A stretch of 64,000 bases of DNA, from assembly GCF_030116705.1 (NCBI RefSeq), contig NZ_JAOTIK010000001.1:2437001-2501000 (forward strand). The letters are read 5' to 3'. The notes below the pieces were generated by a model. It was not told the origin of the DNA and did no database searches. It saw only the letters and a program-made list of their open reading frames with translations. This DNA is from Streptomyces sp. ML-6. GTDB lineage: Bacteria > Actinomycetota > Actinomycetes > Streptomycetales > Streptomycetaceae. Of the stretch, positions 26,918 through 35,697 are shown in pieces (within the stretch, counting starts at the first letter, position 1; each line of letters starts with the position of its first letter). Both the position numbers and the translations under genes were made by a program.

Positions 26918-27858
26918 GGCCGTTCCCTACCCGTTCTCCGGTCCGTTTCCGTTTTCCCGGATCCGGCCGGCTCCAGCAGCGAGACGGCGGTGTCGACGGC
27001 CGCGGCCACGTCCCCGCCGGCCGGGTAGAGCAGCGAGCGCCCCACCACCAGCCCCTGGACGGTGGGCAGGCGCAGGGCCGTGCGCCATTTCTCGAACGCG
27101 CCGTCCAGGTCGTCGCCCACCTCCCCGCCCAGCAGCACGGCGGGCAGCGTCGACGCCTCCATCACCCGGGCCATGGCGTGGGGGTCGTCGGTGACGGGGA
27201 CCTTGAGCCAGGTGTACGCGGAGGTCCCGGCCAGCCCCGACGCGATGGCGATCGAGGTGGTCACCGCCTCCGCACCGAGGTCGTTGTGGAGGCGGCCCCC
27301 GCTGCGGCGGCAGAGGAACGGCTCGACGAAGACCGGCAGCCGGTGCGCGGCCATGGCGTCGATGGCGCGGGCGGTGGCGTGCATGGTGTCGAGCGAGCCG
27401 GGGTCGTCGTAGTCGATCCGGAGCAGCAGTTTGCCGCCGTCGAAGCGGAGCCGGGCGAGGTCCTGGGGGCGGTGGCCGGTGAACCGGTCGTCGAGCTCGA
27501 AGGCGGCGCCCGCGAGACCGCCGCGGTTCATCGAGCCGATGACGACCTTCTCCTCCAGCGCGCCGAGGAGCAGCAGGTCGTCGAGGATGTCGGCGGTGGC
27601 GAGCACGCCGTCGACGCCGGGGCGGGAGAGGGCGAGGCAGAGCCGTTCCAGGAGTTCGAAGCGGTTGGCCATGGCCAGTTCGCGGTCGCCGACGGCGAGG
27701 GAGCCGCGGGCCGGGTGGTCCGCCGCGATGATCATCAGCCGTCCGCGGTCGCCGACGAGGGGGCGTCTGCGGCGGCGCGCCGCGGCTTCGGCGACGGCCT
27801 CGGGATGGTGCACGCGCAGCCGGACGAGGTCGCGGACCGAGGAGGCCGGGGGTGTCAT
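26914..27858 (-). CDS. Cgl0159-family (beta/alpha)8 aldolase-like protein of inositol catabolism
   Basis: 314 aa from ATG 27858. It fits the Cgl0159 family of TIM-barrel proteins found in actinomycete iol operons, where it probably takes the place of IolJ and cleaves 2-deoxy-5-keto-gluconate 6-phosphate to dihydroxyacetone phosphate and malonate semialdehyde. Visible features: LMIIAADHPARGSLAVGD near the N-terminus, KLLLRIDYDDPGSLDTM, PVFVEPFLCRR, then YTWLKVPVTDD, whose lysine could be the Schiff-base residue, and LPAVLLGGEVGDD. It overlaps both iolC and iolB. The assigned reaction is inferred from operon context. Confidence 0.88.
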   Translation of the reverse strand: MTPPASSVRDLVRLRVHHPEAVAEAAARRRRRPLVGDRGRLMIIAADHPARGSLAVGDRELAMANRFELLERLCLALSRPGVDGVLATADILDDLLLLGALEEKVVIGSMNRGGLAGAAFELDDRFTGHRPQDLARLRFDGGKLLLRIDYDDPGSLDTMHATARAIDAMAAHRLPVFVEPFLCRRSGGRLHNDLGAEAVTTSIAIASGLAGTSAYTWLKVPVTDDPHAMARVMEASTLPAVLLGGEVGDDLDGAFEKWRTALRLPTVQGLVVGRSLLYPAGGDVAAAVDTAVSLLEPAGSGKTETDRRTGRERP

Positions 27859-28955
27859 GGGGCGGCTCCGGTGGGGCGGGGGACGACGGCGCCCTCGGCC
27901 AGGGCCGCTTCGACCTCGTACGGGAACGGCATGGCGGACGAGCAGGCGAGCCGGGAGGCGACGATGGCGCCGGCGGCGTTGGCGTACCGCATGACGCGGT
28001 CGGTGTCCCAGCCCGCGAGGAGTCCGTGGCAGAGCGCCCCGCCGAAGGCGTCCCCGGCGCCGAGGCCGTTGACGACCTCGACGGGCAGCGGCGGCACGTC
28101 GGCCACCGTGCCGTCGCGGTGGATGGCGAGCACGCCCCCGGGGCCCTTCTTGACGACGGCGAGTTCGGCCCCGGCGTCGATCAGGGCGCGGGCCGCCGCA
28201 CGCGGTTCGCGTTCGCCGGTCGCGATCTCGCACTCGTCGAGGTTGCCGACGGCGACGGTGGCGTGGGCGAGGGCCTCGCGGTAGCGGGCGGCGGGGACGG
28301 AACGGGGCGCGGGGGCCGGGAGGGGCGCGGGGCCGGGGCCCTCCGCCGCGGCCTCCCCTTCCACCGAAGCCCCTTCCCCGGTGGCCCCTCCCACCGGGGC
28401 CCCTTCCGCCGTGTCCCCCGCCGCCTCGTCCCAGAACATCGGGCGCCAGTCGAGGTCGAAGACGGTGGTGCCGGACCGGTCGCGGGCGCGCAGGGCGGCG
28501 AGGGTGGCGGCGCGGCTCGGCTCGGCGCACAGGCCGGTGCCCGTCATCCAGAAGACCCGGGCGGCCCGGATCGCCCCGAGGTCCAGCTCCCCGGGGTGGA
28601 TCTCCAGGTCGGGGGCCTTGGGCCTGCGGTAGAAGTGGAGCGGGAAGTCGTCGGGCGGGAAGATCTCGCAGAAGGTGATCGGTGTCGGGTACGCGTCGAC
28701 GGGTGTCACCCACCGGTCGTCCACCCCGAACTCCCGCAGCTGCCGGTGCAGGTACTCCCCGAAGGCGTCCCGGCCCGTGCGGGTCACCACCGCCGTCCGT
28801 CGTCCGAGCCGGGCCGCCGCGACGGCGACGTTGGTCGGCGAGCCGCCCAGGAACTTTCCGAACGTGTCCACCTCGGCCAGGGGCAACCCGCTCTGCAACG
28901 GGTAGAGATCCACACCGATCCGGCCCATGGTGATCACGTCGTACGGCTCAGGCAT
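27855..28955 (-). CDS. iolC: 5-dehydro-2-deoxygluconokinase
   Basis: 366 aa. Two ATGs occur (28961 and 28955); GAAGGG lies directly against the first and 6 bases before the second, so 28955 (MPEPYDVITMGRIG) is preferred. It is a PfkB-family kinase that phosphorylates 2-deoxy-5-keto-gluconate. It shows GGSPTNVAVAAARLG near the N-terminus, FDLDWRPMFW, AVGNLDECEIATG and the catalytic VNGLGAGDAFGGAL. A low-complexity insert of about 45 residues rich in E, G, A and P lies between WRPMFWDEA and the helix RYREALAHA. This is the first gene of the leftward iol operon. Confidence 0.95.
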   Translation of the reverse strand: MPEPYDVITMGRIGVDLYPLQSGLPLAEVDTFGKFLGGSPTNVAVAAARLGRRTAVVTRTGRDAFGEYLHRQLREFGVDDRWVTPVDAYPTPITFCEIFPPDDFPLHFYRRPKAPDLEIHPGELDLGAIRAARVFWMTGTGLCAEPSRAATLAALRARDRSGTTVFDLDWRPMFWDEAAGDTAEGAPVGGATGEGASVEGEAAAEGPGPAPLPAPAPRSVPAARYREALAHATVAVGNLDECEIATGEREPRAAARALIDAGAELAVVKKGPGGVLAIHRDGTVADVPPLPVEVVNGLGAGDAFGGALCHGLLAGWDTDRVMRYANAAGAIVASRLACSSAMPFPYEVEAALAEGAVVPRPTGAAP

Positions 28956-29017
28956 GAGCATCCCTTCGGCCGGCGTCCGGGGCGACTGACCCCAGGTCTA
29001 ACCCTGCCCCGCAATCG

Positions 29018-29057
29018 TGTCAATGCTTTGTCCGGACATACGGACGAATGATTGACA
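29018..29057. promoter_or_regulatory. 40-bp nested dyad operator in the divergent iol promoter region
   Basis: Outer arms TGTCAAT (29018-29024) and ATTGACA (29051-29057) enclose inner arms GTCCG (29030-29034) and CGGAC (29041-29045) with identical 5-bp spacers, centred on GACATA. The outer arms also supply a TTGACA -35 hexamer on each strand; leftward, TAGACC follows at 17 bp as a possible -10 for iolC. This is a strong candidate for the iol repressor operator controlling both directions. The regulator gene is not in the window. Confidence 0.75.
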
Positions 29058-29087
29058 CCTGTCGCCCCGGCCGGAAGGCTGGGCGCC

Positions 29088-30095
29088 ATGACGTCCTCGG
29101 CGCCCGCCCCGTCCCGCATCCGCATCGGTTCGGCACCCGACTCGTGGGGGGTGTGGTTCCCCGACGACCCGCGGCAGGTGCCCTGGCGGCGCTTCCTCGA
29201 CGAGGTCTCCGCGGCGGGTTACGAGTGGATCGAGCTCGGCCCGTACGGCTACCTCCCGACCGACCCGGCCCGCCTCGCCGAGGAGACCAGCCGCCGGGGG
29301 CTCACGGTTTCGGCCGGAACGGTTTTCACCGGATTGCACCACGGCCCGGGCGTCTGGGACCGGACCTGGGCGCATGTCGCCGACATCGCGGCACTCACCC
29401 GGGCGATGGGGGCCGGGCATCTGGTGGTCATCCCCTCGTTCTGGCGCGACGACCGGACGGGCGAGGTCCTGGAGGACCGCGAGCTCACGGCGGAGCAGTG
29501 GCGCGACCTCACCGCCCAGACGGAGCGGCTGGGCCGCGAGGTGCGGGACCGGTTCGGGCTGCGGATCGTCGTCCATCCGCACGCCGACACCCACATCGAC
29601 ACCGAGGAGAACGTCAGCCGCTTCCTCGACGCCACCGATCCCGACCTCGTCTCGCTCTGCCTCGACACCGGGCACTACGCCTACTGCGGCGGCGACAGCG
29701 TCGAGCTGATCGAGACCTACGGCGAACGGATCGGCTACCTGCACCTCAAGCAGGTGGATCCGCAGGTGCTGGCCCGGGTCGTGGCGGACGGGGTGCCGTT
29801 CGGGCCGGCCGTGGCCCGGGGCGTGATGTGTGAACCGCCGGGCGGGGTGCCCGCGCTGGAGCCGGTGCTCGCCGCGGCCCGGAAGCTGGACGTCGACCTC
29901 TTCGCCATCGTCGAGCAGGACATGTATCCGTGTCCGCCCGACCGGCCGTTCCCCATCGCCCGCCGCACCCGGGAGTTCCTCCGTTCCTGCGGCGGGCGTC
30001 GGGAGGGCGGGGAGCCTCGGGAGGGTGGCACGGCCCCTGACGGCGGCGGGGGGCCGGGCCGGGCTTCGGGCAGGCCGAACGATCCCGGGCAGTGA
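29088..30095 (+). CDS. Sugar phosphate isomerase/epimerase (IolE/IolI-like TIM barrel) of the inositol locus
   Basis: 335 aa from ATG 29088, with GGAAGG upstream. It is an AP-endonuclease-2-like TIM barrel: GSAPDSWGVWFPDD at strand 1, GYEWIELGPYGYLP, AGHLVVIPSFW, LRIVVHPHADTHID, LVSLCLDTGHYAYCGGD with metal-binding Asp/His, and YLHLKQVD followed by LFAIVEQDMYP. The H, D and E positions of metal-dependent isomerases and dehydratases are present. Divergent position across the iol operator suggests inosose dehydratase (IolE) or inosose isomerase (IolI) activity. The last 40 residues are G/R/E-rich and disordered. Confidence 0.82.
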   Translation: MTSSAPAPSRIRIGSAPDSWGVWFPDDPRQVPWRRFLDEVSAAGYEWIELGPYGYLPTDPARLAEETSRRGLTVSAGTVFTGLHHGPGVWDRTWAHVADIAALTRAMGAGHLVVIPSFWRDDRTGEVLEDRELTAEQWRDLTAQTERLGREVRDRFGLRIVVHPHADTHIDTEENVSRFLDATDPDLVSLCLDTGHYAYCGGDSVELIETYGERIGYLHLKQVDPQVLARVVADGVPFGPAVARGVMCEPPGGVPALEPVLAAARKLDVDLFAIVEQDMYPCPPDRPFPIARRTREFLRSCGGRREGGEPREGGTAPDGGGGPGRASGRPNDPGQ

Positions 30096-30683
30096 CGTGG
30101 CGGCGGTGCGCGGCGATGCCCTCGGCGGGAAGCCGGTGCCCGGTTCCGGCGGGGCGCCGACGCCGTACGCCCCACCACCGCCCGGGGAACGACGCGCCGT
30201 GATCCGAAAGACGCCGTCGTCCCGCGGGGCGGCCGCGACCACCCCCGCCCTGACCACGGCCCTTCCGTCCGCCGCCCTCGCCCCGACCGGCCGGGGCACC
30301 CCGGCGGCCTGATCTCCGCCATCGGCCGGCAGACGTGCGCGGCCCTGCCGACCCTTCCGGCGGCCGAACGGGCGTTTTCGCTTCGCCGCGCCCGCGATCG
30401 GCACGCATCCCGCCGTCGCCGTGCTGCACTCGCTCCGGGACTCGGTGCCCGGCATCGCGATCCGGCCGGCCGCCAGGGTGACCGGGGCGGGCCCGGGCCG
30501 GATGCTCCTCGCCCAGGGATGCACGCCGATTCCCACTGCCGAGCGGGAGCACACGTTCACCCTCTTCCCGCTCTTCCCGGCTGGCGGCTTCATCGTGATC
30601 ACGCCCATCGCACCGGCCCGGCCGCGCTCGCCGGCCCGGGGCGTGCGGGCCGCCGGGCCGAATCATCGACAGGGCTCGCATTA
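30096..30683. other. Intergenic region, no supported gene
   Basis: Several frames are open on both strands, as is usual at this G+C content, but none has a ribosome site plus a recognisable product. The rightward frame 30421-30684 has partly protein-like composition and could be a decayed gene, which I cannot identify. Confidence 0.45.
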
Positions 30684-30700
30684 ATACCCCCTAGGGGTAT
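30684..30700. promoter_or_regulatory. CsoR-type copper operator
   Basis: ATACCCCCTAGGGGTAT is a 17-bp palindrome of the form bound by the copper-sensing repressor CsoR in actinobacteria. It overlaps TATAGA (30698-30703), a likely -10 hexamer, 83 bp before copZ. CsoR would block transcription until it binds Cu(I). No csoR gene is in the window. Confidence 0.88.
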
Positions 30701-30782
30701 AGAGTGATGTTGTCGGGCCGCCGGGGAGTTCCGGAGGCGCCCGACACCGCAACCTTCCGCGTCCGTCGAAGAGGAGAACACC

Positions 30783-31091
30783 ATGACCGCCGAGACCCAG
30801 CTCCCCCAGGCCACCGGCTCCTGCTGCTCGCCCACCGGTTCCTGCCACGACAGCGCGGACACCGACGCGCAGGCGGGCGCGGTGACCACCGTCTACCAGG
30901 TGTCCGGCATGACCTGCGGCCACTGCGAGGGCGCCATCTCCGAGGAGGTCTCCGGCATCGAGGGCGTCACCTCGGTGAAGGCCGTGGCCTCCACCGGCCT
31001 GGTGACCGTCACCTCCGAGGCCCCGCTGTCCGACGACGCCGTGCGCGCCGCCGTCGACGAGGCCGGCTACGAGCTCGTCGGCCGGGCCTGA
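30783..31091 (+). CDS. copZ: Copper chaperone with heavy-metal-associated domain
   Basis: 102 aa from ATG 30783 with GAGGAGA upstream. The HMA domain (residues 37-100) carries the Cu(I) site GMTCGHCEGAI. The 35-residue N-terminal extension contains four more cysteines (SCCSPTGSC) and a histidine (CHD), unusual for a CopZ and able to bind extra metal. It passes Cu(I) to the ATPase encoded 120 bp downstream. A CsoR-type operator lies upstream. Confidence 0.93.
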   Translation: MTAETQLPQATGSCCSPTGSCHDSADTDAQAGAVTTVYQVSGMTCGHCEGAISEEVSGIEGVTSVKAVASTGLVTVTSEAPLSDDAVRAAVDEAGYELVGRA

Positions 31092-31210
31092 GCATCCTCG
31101 GGCACCACCGACATACCGGATAACAACCGAATCACCCTCTTTGCCGTCGGCCGGACCCACCAGCAGATACTGGTGGGGCACGGCCCGGTCGGCATTTCAG
31201 GAGTTCGGAC

Positions 31211-33634
31211 ATGCACAGCGCAACAGCGGCCGAGACCCCGGCGGCGGAGAGTTCGCGGGCCGAACTCTCGATCGGCGGGATGACCTGCGCCTCCTGCGCG
31301 GCGCGCGTCGAGAAGAAGCTCAACCGGATGGACGGCGTCACCGCCACCGTCAACTACGCCACCGAGAAGGCCCGGGTCTCCTACGGTCCGGGGACCGGCC
31401 TCACGGATCTGATCGCCACGGTGGAGAGGACCGGTTACACGGCGCAGCCGGTGGACCACCCCGAAGCCGCCACCCCCGCCCCGCCTCCGGACGCCGGTAC
31501 GGATGCCGGCGCCGACGCCCCCACCGGCGCCGAGAACGACACCGGCACGGGAACGGCCACCGGTACCAGCGCCGACGACGCCACCGGCATCGATACCGCC
31601 ACCAGCACCAGCACCAGCACCAGCACCAGCACCAGCACCGAGGACGACGGCTCGGAAGAAGCCGGTTCGCTGCGGCGGCTGCGGCAACGGCTGATCGTCT
31701 CGGCCGTCCTCGCCGCCCCCGTCGTCGTGCTCGCGATGATCCCGGCCCTCCAGTTCGACCACTGGCAGTGGCTCTCGCTCACCCTCGCCGCTCCCGTCGT
31801 GATCTGGGGCGGGCTGCCCTTCCACCGGGCCGCCTGGACCAATCTCCGGCACGGCGCGGCCACCATGGACACCCTGGTCTCGCTCGGCACCCTGGCCGCC
31901 TTCGGCTGGTCGTTGTGGGCGCTGTTCCTGGGGGACGCGGGCATGCCCGGGATGCGGCACGGCTTCGACCTCACCGTCTCACGCACCGACGGCGCCTCCA
32001 CCATCTATCTGGAGGTGGCCGCCGGCGTCATCACCTTCATCCTGCTGGGCCGCTACCTGGAGGCACGGTCCAAGCGGAAGGCGGGTTCCGCCCTGCGCGC
32101 GCTGATGCACCTGGGCGCCAAGGACGTCGCCGTCCTGCGGAACGGCGTGGAGGTGCGCGTTCCCGTCGGCCGGCTCTCCGTCGGCGACCGGTTCGTCGTC
32201 CGTCCCGGCGAGAAGATCGCCACCGACGGCACCGTCGTCGAGGGCGCCTCGGCCGTGGACACCGCCATGCTCACCGGCGAGTCCGTCCCCGTGGACGTGG
32301 GCGTCGGGGACTCCGTCACCGGGGCCACCGTGAACACCTCCGGCCGGCTCGTCGTGGAGGCCACCCGGGTCGGTGCCGACACCCAGCTGGCCCGGATGGC
32401 GAAACTCGTCGAGGACGCCCAGAGCGGCAAGGCCGCCGCCCAACGCCTCGCCGACCGGATCTCCGCCGTCTTCGTCCCCGTGGTGCTGCTGATCGCGCTG
32501 GCCACGCCGGCCGGATGGCTGCTCGCCACGGATGACGTGACCGCGGCGTTCACGGCGGCCGTGGCCGTACTGATCATCGCCTGCCCCTGCGCCCTGGGCC
32601 TGGCCACCCCCACCGCCCTCATGGTCGGCACCGGACGCGGCGCCCAGCTCGGCATCCTCATCAAGGGCCCCGAGGTCCTGGAGACCACCCGCCGCGTCGA
32701 CACCATCGTCCTCGACAAGACCGGCACCGTCACCACCGGCCGCATGACCCTCCTCACCGTCCACACCACCGACACCACCACCGAGAACGACGTCCTGCGC
32801 CTCGCCGGCGCCCTCGAGCACGCCTCCGAGCACCCCATCGCCCAGGCCGTCGCCGCCGGAGCCGCCGAACGCACCGGCACCGCCCTCCCCACCCCCGAGG
32901 ACTTCGCCAACATCGCCGGACTCGGCGTCCAGGGCGTCGTCGAGGGCCACGCCGTCCTCGTCGGCCGCGAACAGCTCCTCGCCGACGCGGGCATCGCCCT
33001 CCCCGGCGCGCTGTCCGACGCCGTCGCGGACGCGGCGGCCCAGGGGCGTACGGCCATCGCGGTCGCCCGGGACGGCGAGGCACTCGGTGTCCTCACCGTG
33101 GCCGACCGGATCAAGGAATCCAGCGCGGAGGCCGTCGCGGAGTTCCGCGCCCTGGGCCTCCACCCCGTCCTGCTGACCGGCGACAGCCGCGCCGTGGCCG
33201 AGGCCGTGGCCCGTGCCGTCGGGATCGACGAGGTCCACGCCGAGGTGCTCCCCGAGGAGAAGGTGCACGTCATCGAGCAGATCCGGGCCGAGGGCCGTTC
33301 GGTCGCCATGGTCGGCGACGGGGTCAACGACGCGGCCGCGCTCGCCACCGCCGACCTCGGTCTGGCGATGGGCACCGGCACGGACGCCGCGATCGAGGCG
33401 AGCGACCTCACGCTGGTTCGTGGAGATCTCAAGGTGGCCGCCGACGCGATCCGGCTCTCCCGGCGCACCCTGAGCACTATCAGAAGCAACCTTTTCTGGG
33501 CATTCGGCTACAACGTCGCCGCCCTACCCCTTGCGGCATTTGGCCTGCTCAACCCTATGATTGCTGGAGCGGCGATGGCGTGCTCATCGGTCTTCGTCGT
33601 GACGAACAGCCTGCGGTTGCGCGCCTTCACCTAA
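31211..33634 (+). CDS. copA: Cu(I)-exporting P1B-type ATPase
   Basis: 807 aa from ATG 31211 with AGGAG upstream. One N-terminal HMA domain has [11 protein letters not shown]. Residues 85-155 are a low-complexity T/S/G/A/D linker with a TS repeat. Then come eight expected membrane helices, the actuator motif TGES (in [10 protein letters not shown]), the transmembrane copper site CPC in [14 protein letters not shown], the phosphorylation site DKTGT, EHP in ASEHPIAQA, and the hinge [12 protein letters not shown]. It pumps Cu(I) out of the cytoplasm using ATP. It forms an operon with copZ. Confidence 0.96.
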   Translation: MHSATAAETPAAESSRAELSIGGMTCASCAARVEKKLNRMDGVTATVNYATEKARVSYGPGTGLTDLIATVERTGYTAQPVDHPEAATPAPPPDAGTDAGADAPTGAENDTGTGTATGTSADDATGIDTATSTSTSTSTSTSTEDDGSEEAGSLRRLRQRLIVSAVLAAPVVVLAMIPALQFDHWQWLSLTLAAPVVIWGGLPFHRAAWTNLRHGAATMDTLVSLGTLAAFGWSLWALFLGDAGMPGMRHGFDLTVSRTDGASTIYLEVAAGVITFILLGRYLEARSKRKAGSALRALMHLGAKDVAVLRNGVEVRVPVGRLSVGDRFVVRPGEKIATDGTVVEGASAVDTAMLTGESVPVDVGVGDSVTGATVNTSGRLVVEATRVGADTQLARMAKLVEDAQSGKAAAQRLADRISAVFVPVVLLIALATPAGWLLATDDVTAAFTAAVAVLIIACPCALGLATPTALMVGTGRGAQLGILIKGPEVLETTRRVDTIVLDKTGTVTTGRMTLLTVHTTDTTTENDVLRLAGALEHASEHPIAQAVAAGAAERTGTALPTPEDFANIAGLGVQGVVEGHAVLVGREQLLADAGIALPGALSDAVADAAAQGRTAIAVARDGEALGVLTVADRIKESSAEAVAEFRALGLHPVLLTGDSRAVAEAVARAVGIDEVHAEVLPEEKVHVIEQIRAEGRSVAMVGDGVNDAAALATADLGLAMGTGTDAAIEASDLTLVRGDLKVAADAIRLSRRTLSTIRSNLFWAFGYNVAALPLAAFGLLNPMIAGAAMACSSVFVVTNSLRLRAFT
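31601..31639 (+). repeat. Hexanucleotide microsatellite (ACCAGC)6.5 inside copA
   Basis: Six and a half perfect ACCAGC copies encode a Thr-Ser run in the linker between the HMA domain and the first membrane helix. Codons stay in frame whatever the copy number, so the linker length can vary by slippage. Confidence 0.95.
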
Positions 33635-34210
33635 TTTCCACAAAGAGATCCAGATCACATGGATTTCAGGGTAACCATCCGGCGGGTTCGTGAGTCTAAG
33701 AGTGCGATGCCAAGGATGTCTTGGGGGACGTCCGCGGAGTGTCTTGGGGGACGCTCCGGGCAAGCGTTGGCCGGGGCACGTGCACCGGGGAGCTTTGAGC
33801 GGCCCTCCCGTGCGTACGTACCCCGGCAGATCGCACGAGCAGTACGGCACCACAGCAGTACGGCACCACACGCAGTACAGCGGTACCCGCAGTACGAGTG
33901 AAGAACGACGCAGTTCGCTGCGGTCGAGGAGCACCCAGGAGCTTCGGCTCCCGCAGACGCCCGGCCGGATCCCGTGGGGGGAATCCGCTCCGGGACATGG
34001 GAAGCGCCTCGCTGTCGGCCCGTGGGGGGATCGATGGCGAGGCGCTTCTCTCTGTCCGGCGCGGCGTTCCGCCGGGAGCCTGTCCGGCCGCGGTGTTCCG
34101 CCGGGAACGCGGATCGCCCCGAACACCGCGCTCTGTGCGAAAGCGCGGTACGCGGGGCGAAGTCGACCGGCCGCCGTGACGGCCGGGGGTCGTGCGGGGG
34201 TGTGGTGGGC
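33635..34210. other. Intergenic region with direct repeats and a terminator hairpin
   Basis: No supported gene. GTCTTGGGGGACG occurs at 33718-33730 and again at 33741-33753 (23-bp period). AGCAGTACGGCACCAC is tandemly repeated at 33838-33853 and 33854-33869, and more AGTAC/GTAC words follow to 33896. A long hairpin lies at 34001-34048. The repeats could be binding sites or relics of a lost gene. Confidence 0.6.
34001..34048. terminator. Long-loop hairpin between convergent copA and citrate synthase genes
   Basis: A perfect 12-bp stem GAAGCGCCTCGC/GCGAGGCGCTTC is separated by 24 bases and followed by TCTCTC on the plus strand. It is well placed to stop copA transcription, and it may also act on the opposite strand after citrate synthase. 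Confidence 0.6.
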
Positions 34211-35500
34211 TCAGCGGCTCTCGACCGGAACGAAGTCGCGCAGGACCTCACCGGTGTAGATCTGGCGCGGGCGGCCGATGCGGGAACCCGGCTCCTTGAT
34301 CATCTCGTGCCACTGGGCGATCCAGCCCGGCAGGCGGCCGATCGCGAAGAGCACGGTGAACATCTCGGTCGGGAAGCCCATGGCCCGGTAGATGAGACCC
34401 GTGTAGAAGTCCACGTTCGGGTAGAGGTTGCGCGAGACGAAGTACTCGTCGGAGAGCGCGTGCTCCTCCAGCTTCAGCGCGATGTCCAGCAGCTCGTCGG
34501 ACTTGCCGAGCGCGGACAGCACGTCGTGGGCCGCGGCCTTGATGATCTTGGCGCGCGGGTCGAAGGACTTGTAGACGCGGTGGCCGAAGCCCATCAGCCG
34601 GACGCCGTCCTCCTTGTTCTTCACCTTGCGGATGAAGGAGTCCACGTCGCCGCCGTTGGCCTGGATGCCCTCGAGCATCTCCAGCACCGACTGGTTGGCG
34701 CCACCGTGCAGCGGGCCCCACAGCGCCGAGATGCCGGCGGAGATCGAGGCGAACATGTTCGCCTGCGAGGAGCCGACCAGACGCACGGTGGAGGTCGAAC
34801 AGTTCTGCTCGTGGTCCGCGTGCAGGATGAGCAGCTTGTCGAGCGCGGAGACGACGACCGGGTCCAGGTCGTACTCCTGGGCGGGGACCGAGAAGGTCAT
34901 GCGCAGGAAGTTCTCGACGTACCCGAGGTCGTTGCGCGGGTAGACGAAGGGGTGGCCGATCGACTTCTTGTAGGCGTACGCCGCGATCGTCGGCAGCTTG
35001 GCCAGCAGCCGGATCGTCGAGAGGTGGCGCTGCTCCTCGTCGAACGGGTTGTGGCTGTCCTGGTAGAACGTGGACAGCGCGCTGACGACCGAGGACAGCA
35101 TGGCCATCGGGTGGGCGTCGCGCGGGAAGCCGTCGAAGAAGCGCTTGACGTCCTCGTGCAGCAGCGTGTGCTGGGTGATCTCGTTCTTGAAGGCCGACAG
35201 CTCGTCGACCTTGGGAAGCTCACCGTTGATGAGCGTGTACGCGACCTCCAGGAACGTCGAGCGCTCGGCGAGCTGCTCGATGGGGTAGCCGCGGTAGCGG
35301 AGGATGCCCTGCTCACCGTCGAGGTAGGTGATGGCGGATTTATAGGCTGCGGTGTTGCCGTATCCGCTGTCCAGTGTCACCAGACCGGTATTGGCCCGGA
35401 GCTTCCCGATGTCGAAGCCCTTGTCGCCGACGGTGCTGTCGATCACCGGGTAGGTGTACTCGCCGTCGCCGTACCGCAGTACTACAGAGTTGTCGCTCAC
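34211..35500 (-). CDS. gltA: Citrate synthase
   Basis: 429 aa from GTG 35500, chosen because GAGGGA lies 5 bases upstream; upstream in-frame codons lack a site. It condenses acetyl-CoA and oxaloacetate to citrate in the TCA cycle. Type II (hexameric, larger) features: YGDGEYTYPVIDSTVGDKG at the N-terminus, LHADHEQNCSTSTVRLVGSS, catalytic GPLHGGANQSVLEML and GFGHRVYKSFDPRA, with the final IGRPRQIYTG arginine cluster. It appears monocistronic, with a 23-bp inverted repeat about 110 bp upstream of the start. Confidence 0.97.
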   Translation of the reverse strand: MSDNSVVLRYGDGEYTYPVIDSTVGDKGFDIGKLRANTGLVTLDSGYGNTAAYKSAITYLDGEQGILRYRGYPIEQLAERSTFLEVAYTLINGELPKVDELSAFKNEITQHTLLHEDVKRFFDGFPRDAHPMAMLSSVVSALSTFYQDSHNPFDEEQRHLSTIRLLAKLPTIAAYAYKKSIGHPFVYPRNDLGYVENFLRMTFSVPAQEYDLDPVVVSALDKLLILHADHEQNCSTSTVRLVGSSQANMFASISAGISALWGPLHGGANQSVLEMLEGIQANGGDVDSFIRKVKNKEDGVRLMGFGHRVYKSFDPRAKIIKAAAHDVLSALGKSDELLDIALKLEEHALSDEYFVSRNLYPNVDFYTGLIYRAMGFPTEMFTVLFAIGRLPGWIAQWHEMIKEPGSRIGRPRQIYTGEVLRDFVPVESR

Positions 35501-35605
35501 GTCATCCCTCACCGACGTAGTGCCTCTTCTTCGAGGTTCCCTGACTGTCTCCACCCTCCCCCATTTGGCTCAGGAGAGTGCACTCGGGGTCGTCCATTGG
35601 ACCTA

Positions 35606-35628
35606 CTCGCGGCACTCAGTGCCGCGAG
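35606..35628. repeat. Perfect 23-bp inverted repeat between recD2 and citrate synthase
   Basis: CTCGCGGCACT and AGTGCCGCGAG are exact complements around one central C. It lies 70 bp after the recD2 stop and 106 bp before the citrate synthase start, on the same transcript strand. It may end recD2 transcription or be an operator for citrate synthase; there is no T-tract. Confidence 0.75.
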
Positions 35629-35697
35629 CCTACTCATCCTGCCCCCTTGCTTCCGGTTCCGGAAGGGCTGCGTGATGTTTCCCACCGATTTGATCGA

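Noticed and set aside
30421..30684. Possible 87-aa plus-strand gene upstream of the copper operon
   Set aside because: The frame runs into the copper operator, has no ribosome site and matches no family I know. At most a decayed gene.
33690..34259. Plus-strand ORF of 189 codons between copA and citrate synthase
   Set aside because: It covers the direct repeats and hairpin and runs into the citrate synthase gene antisense; the composition is not protein-like.
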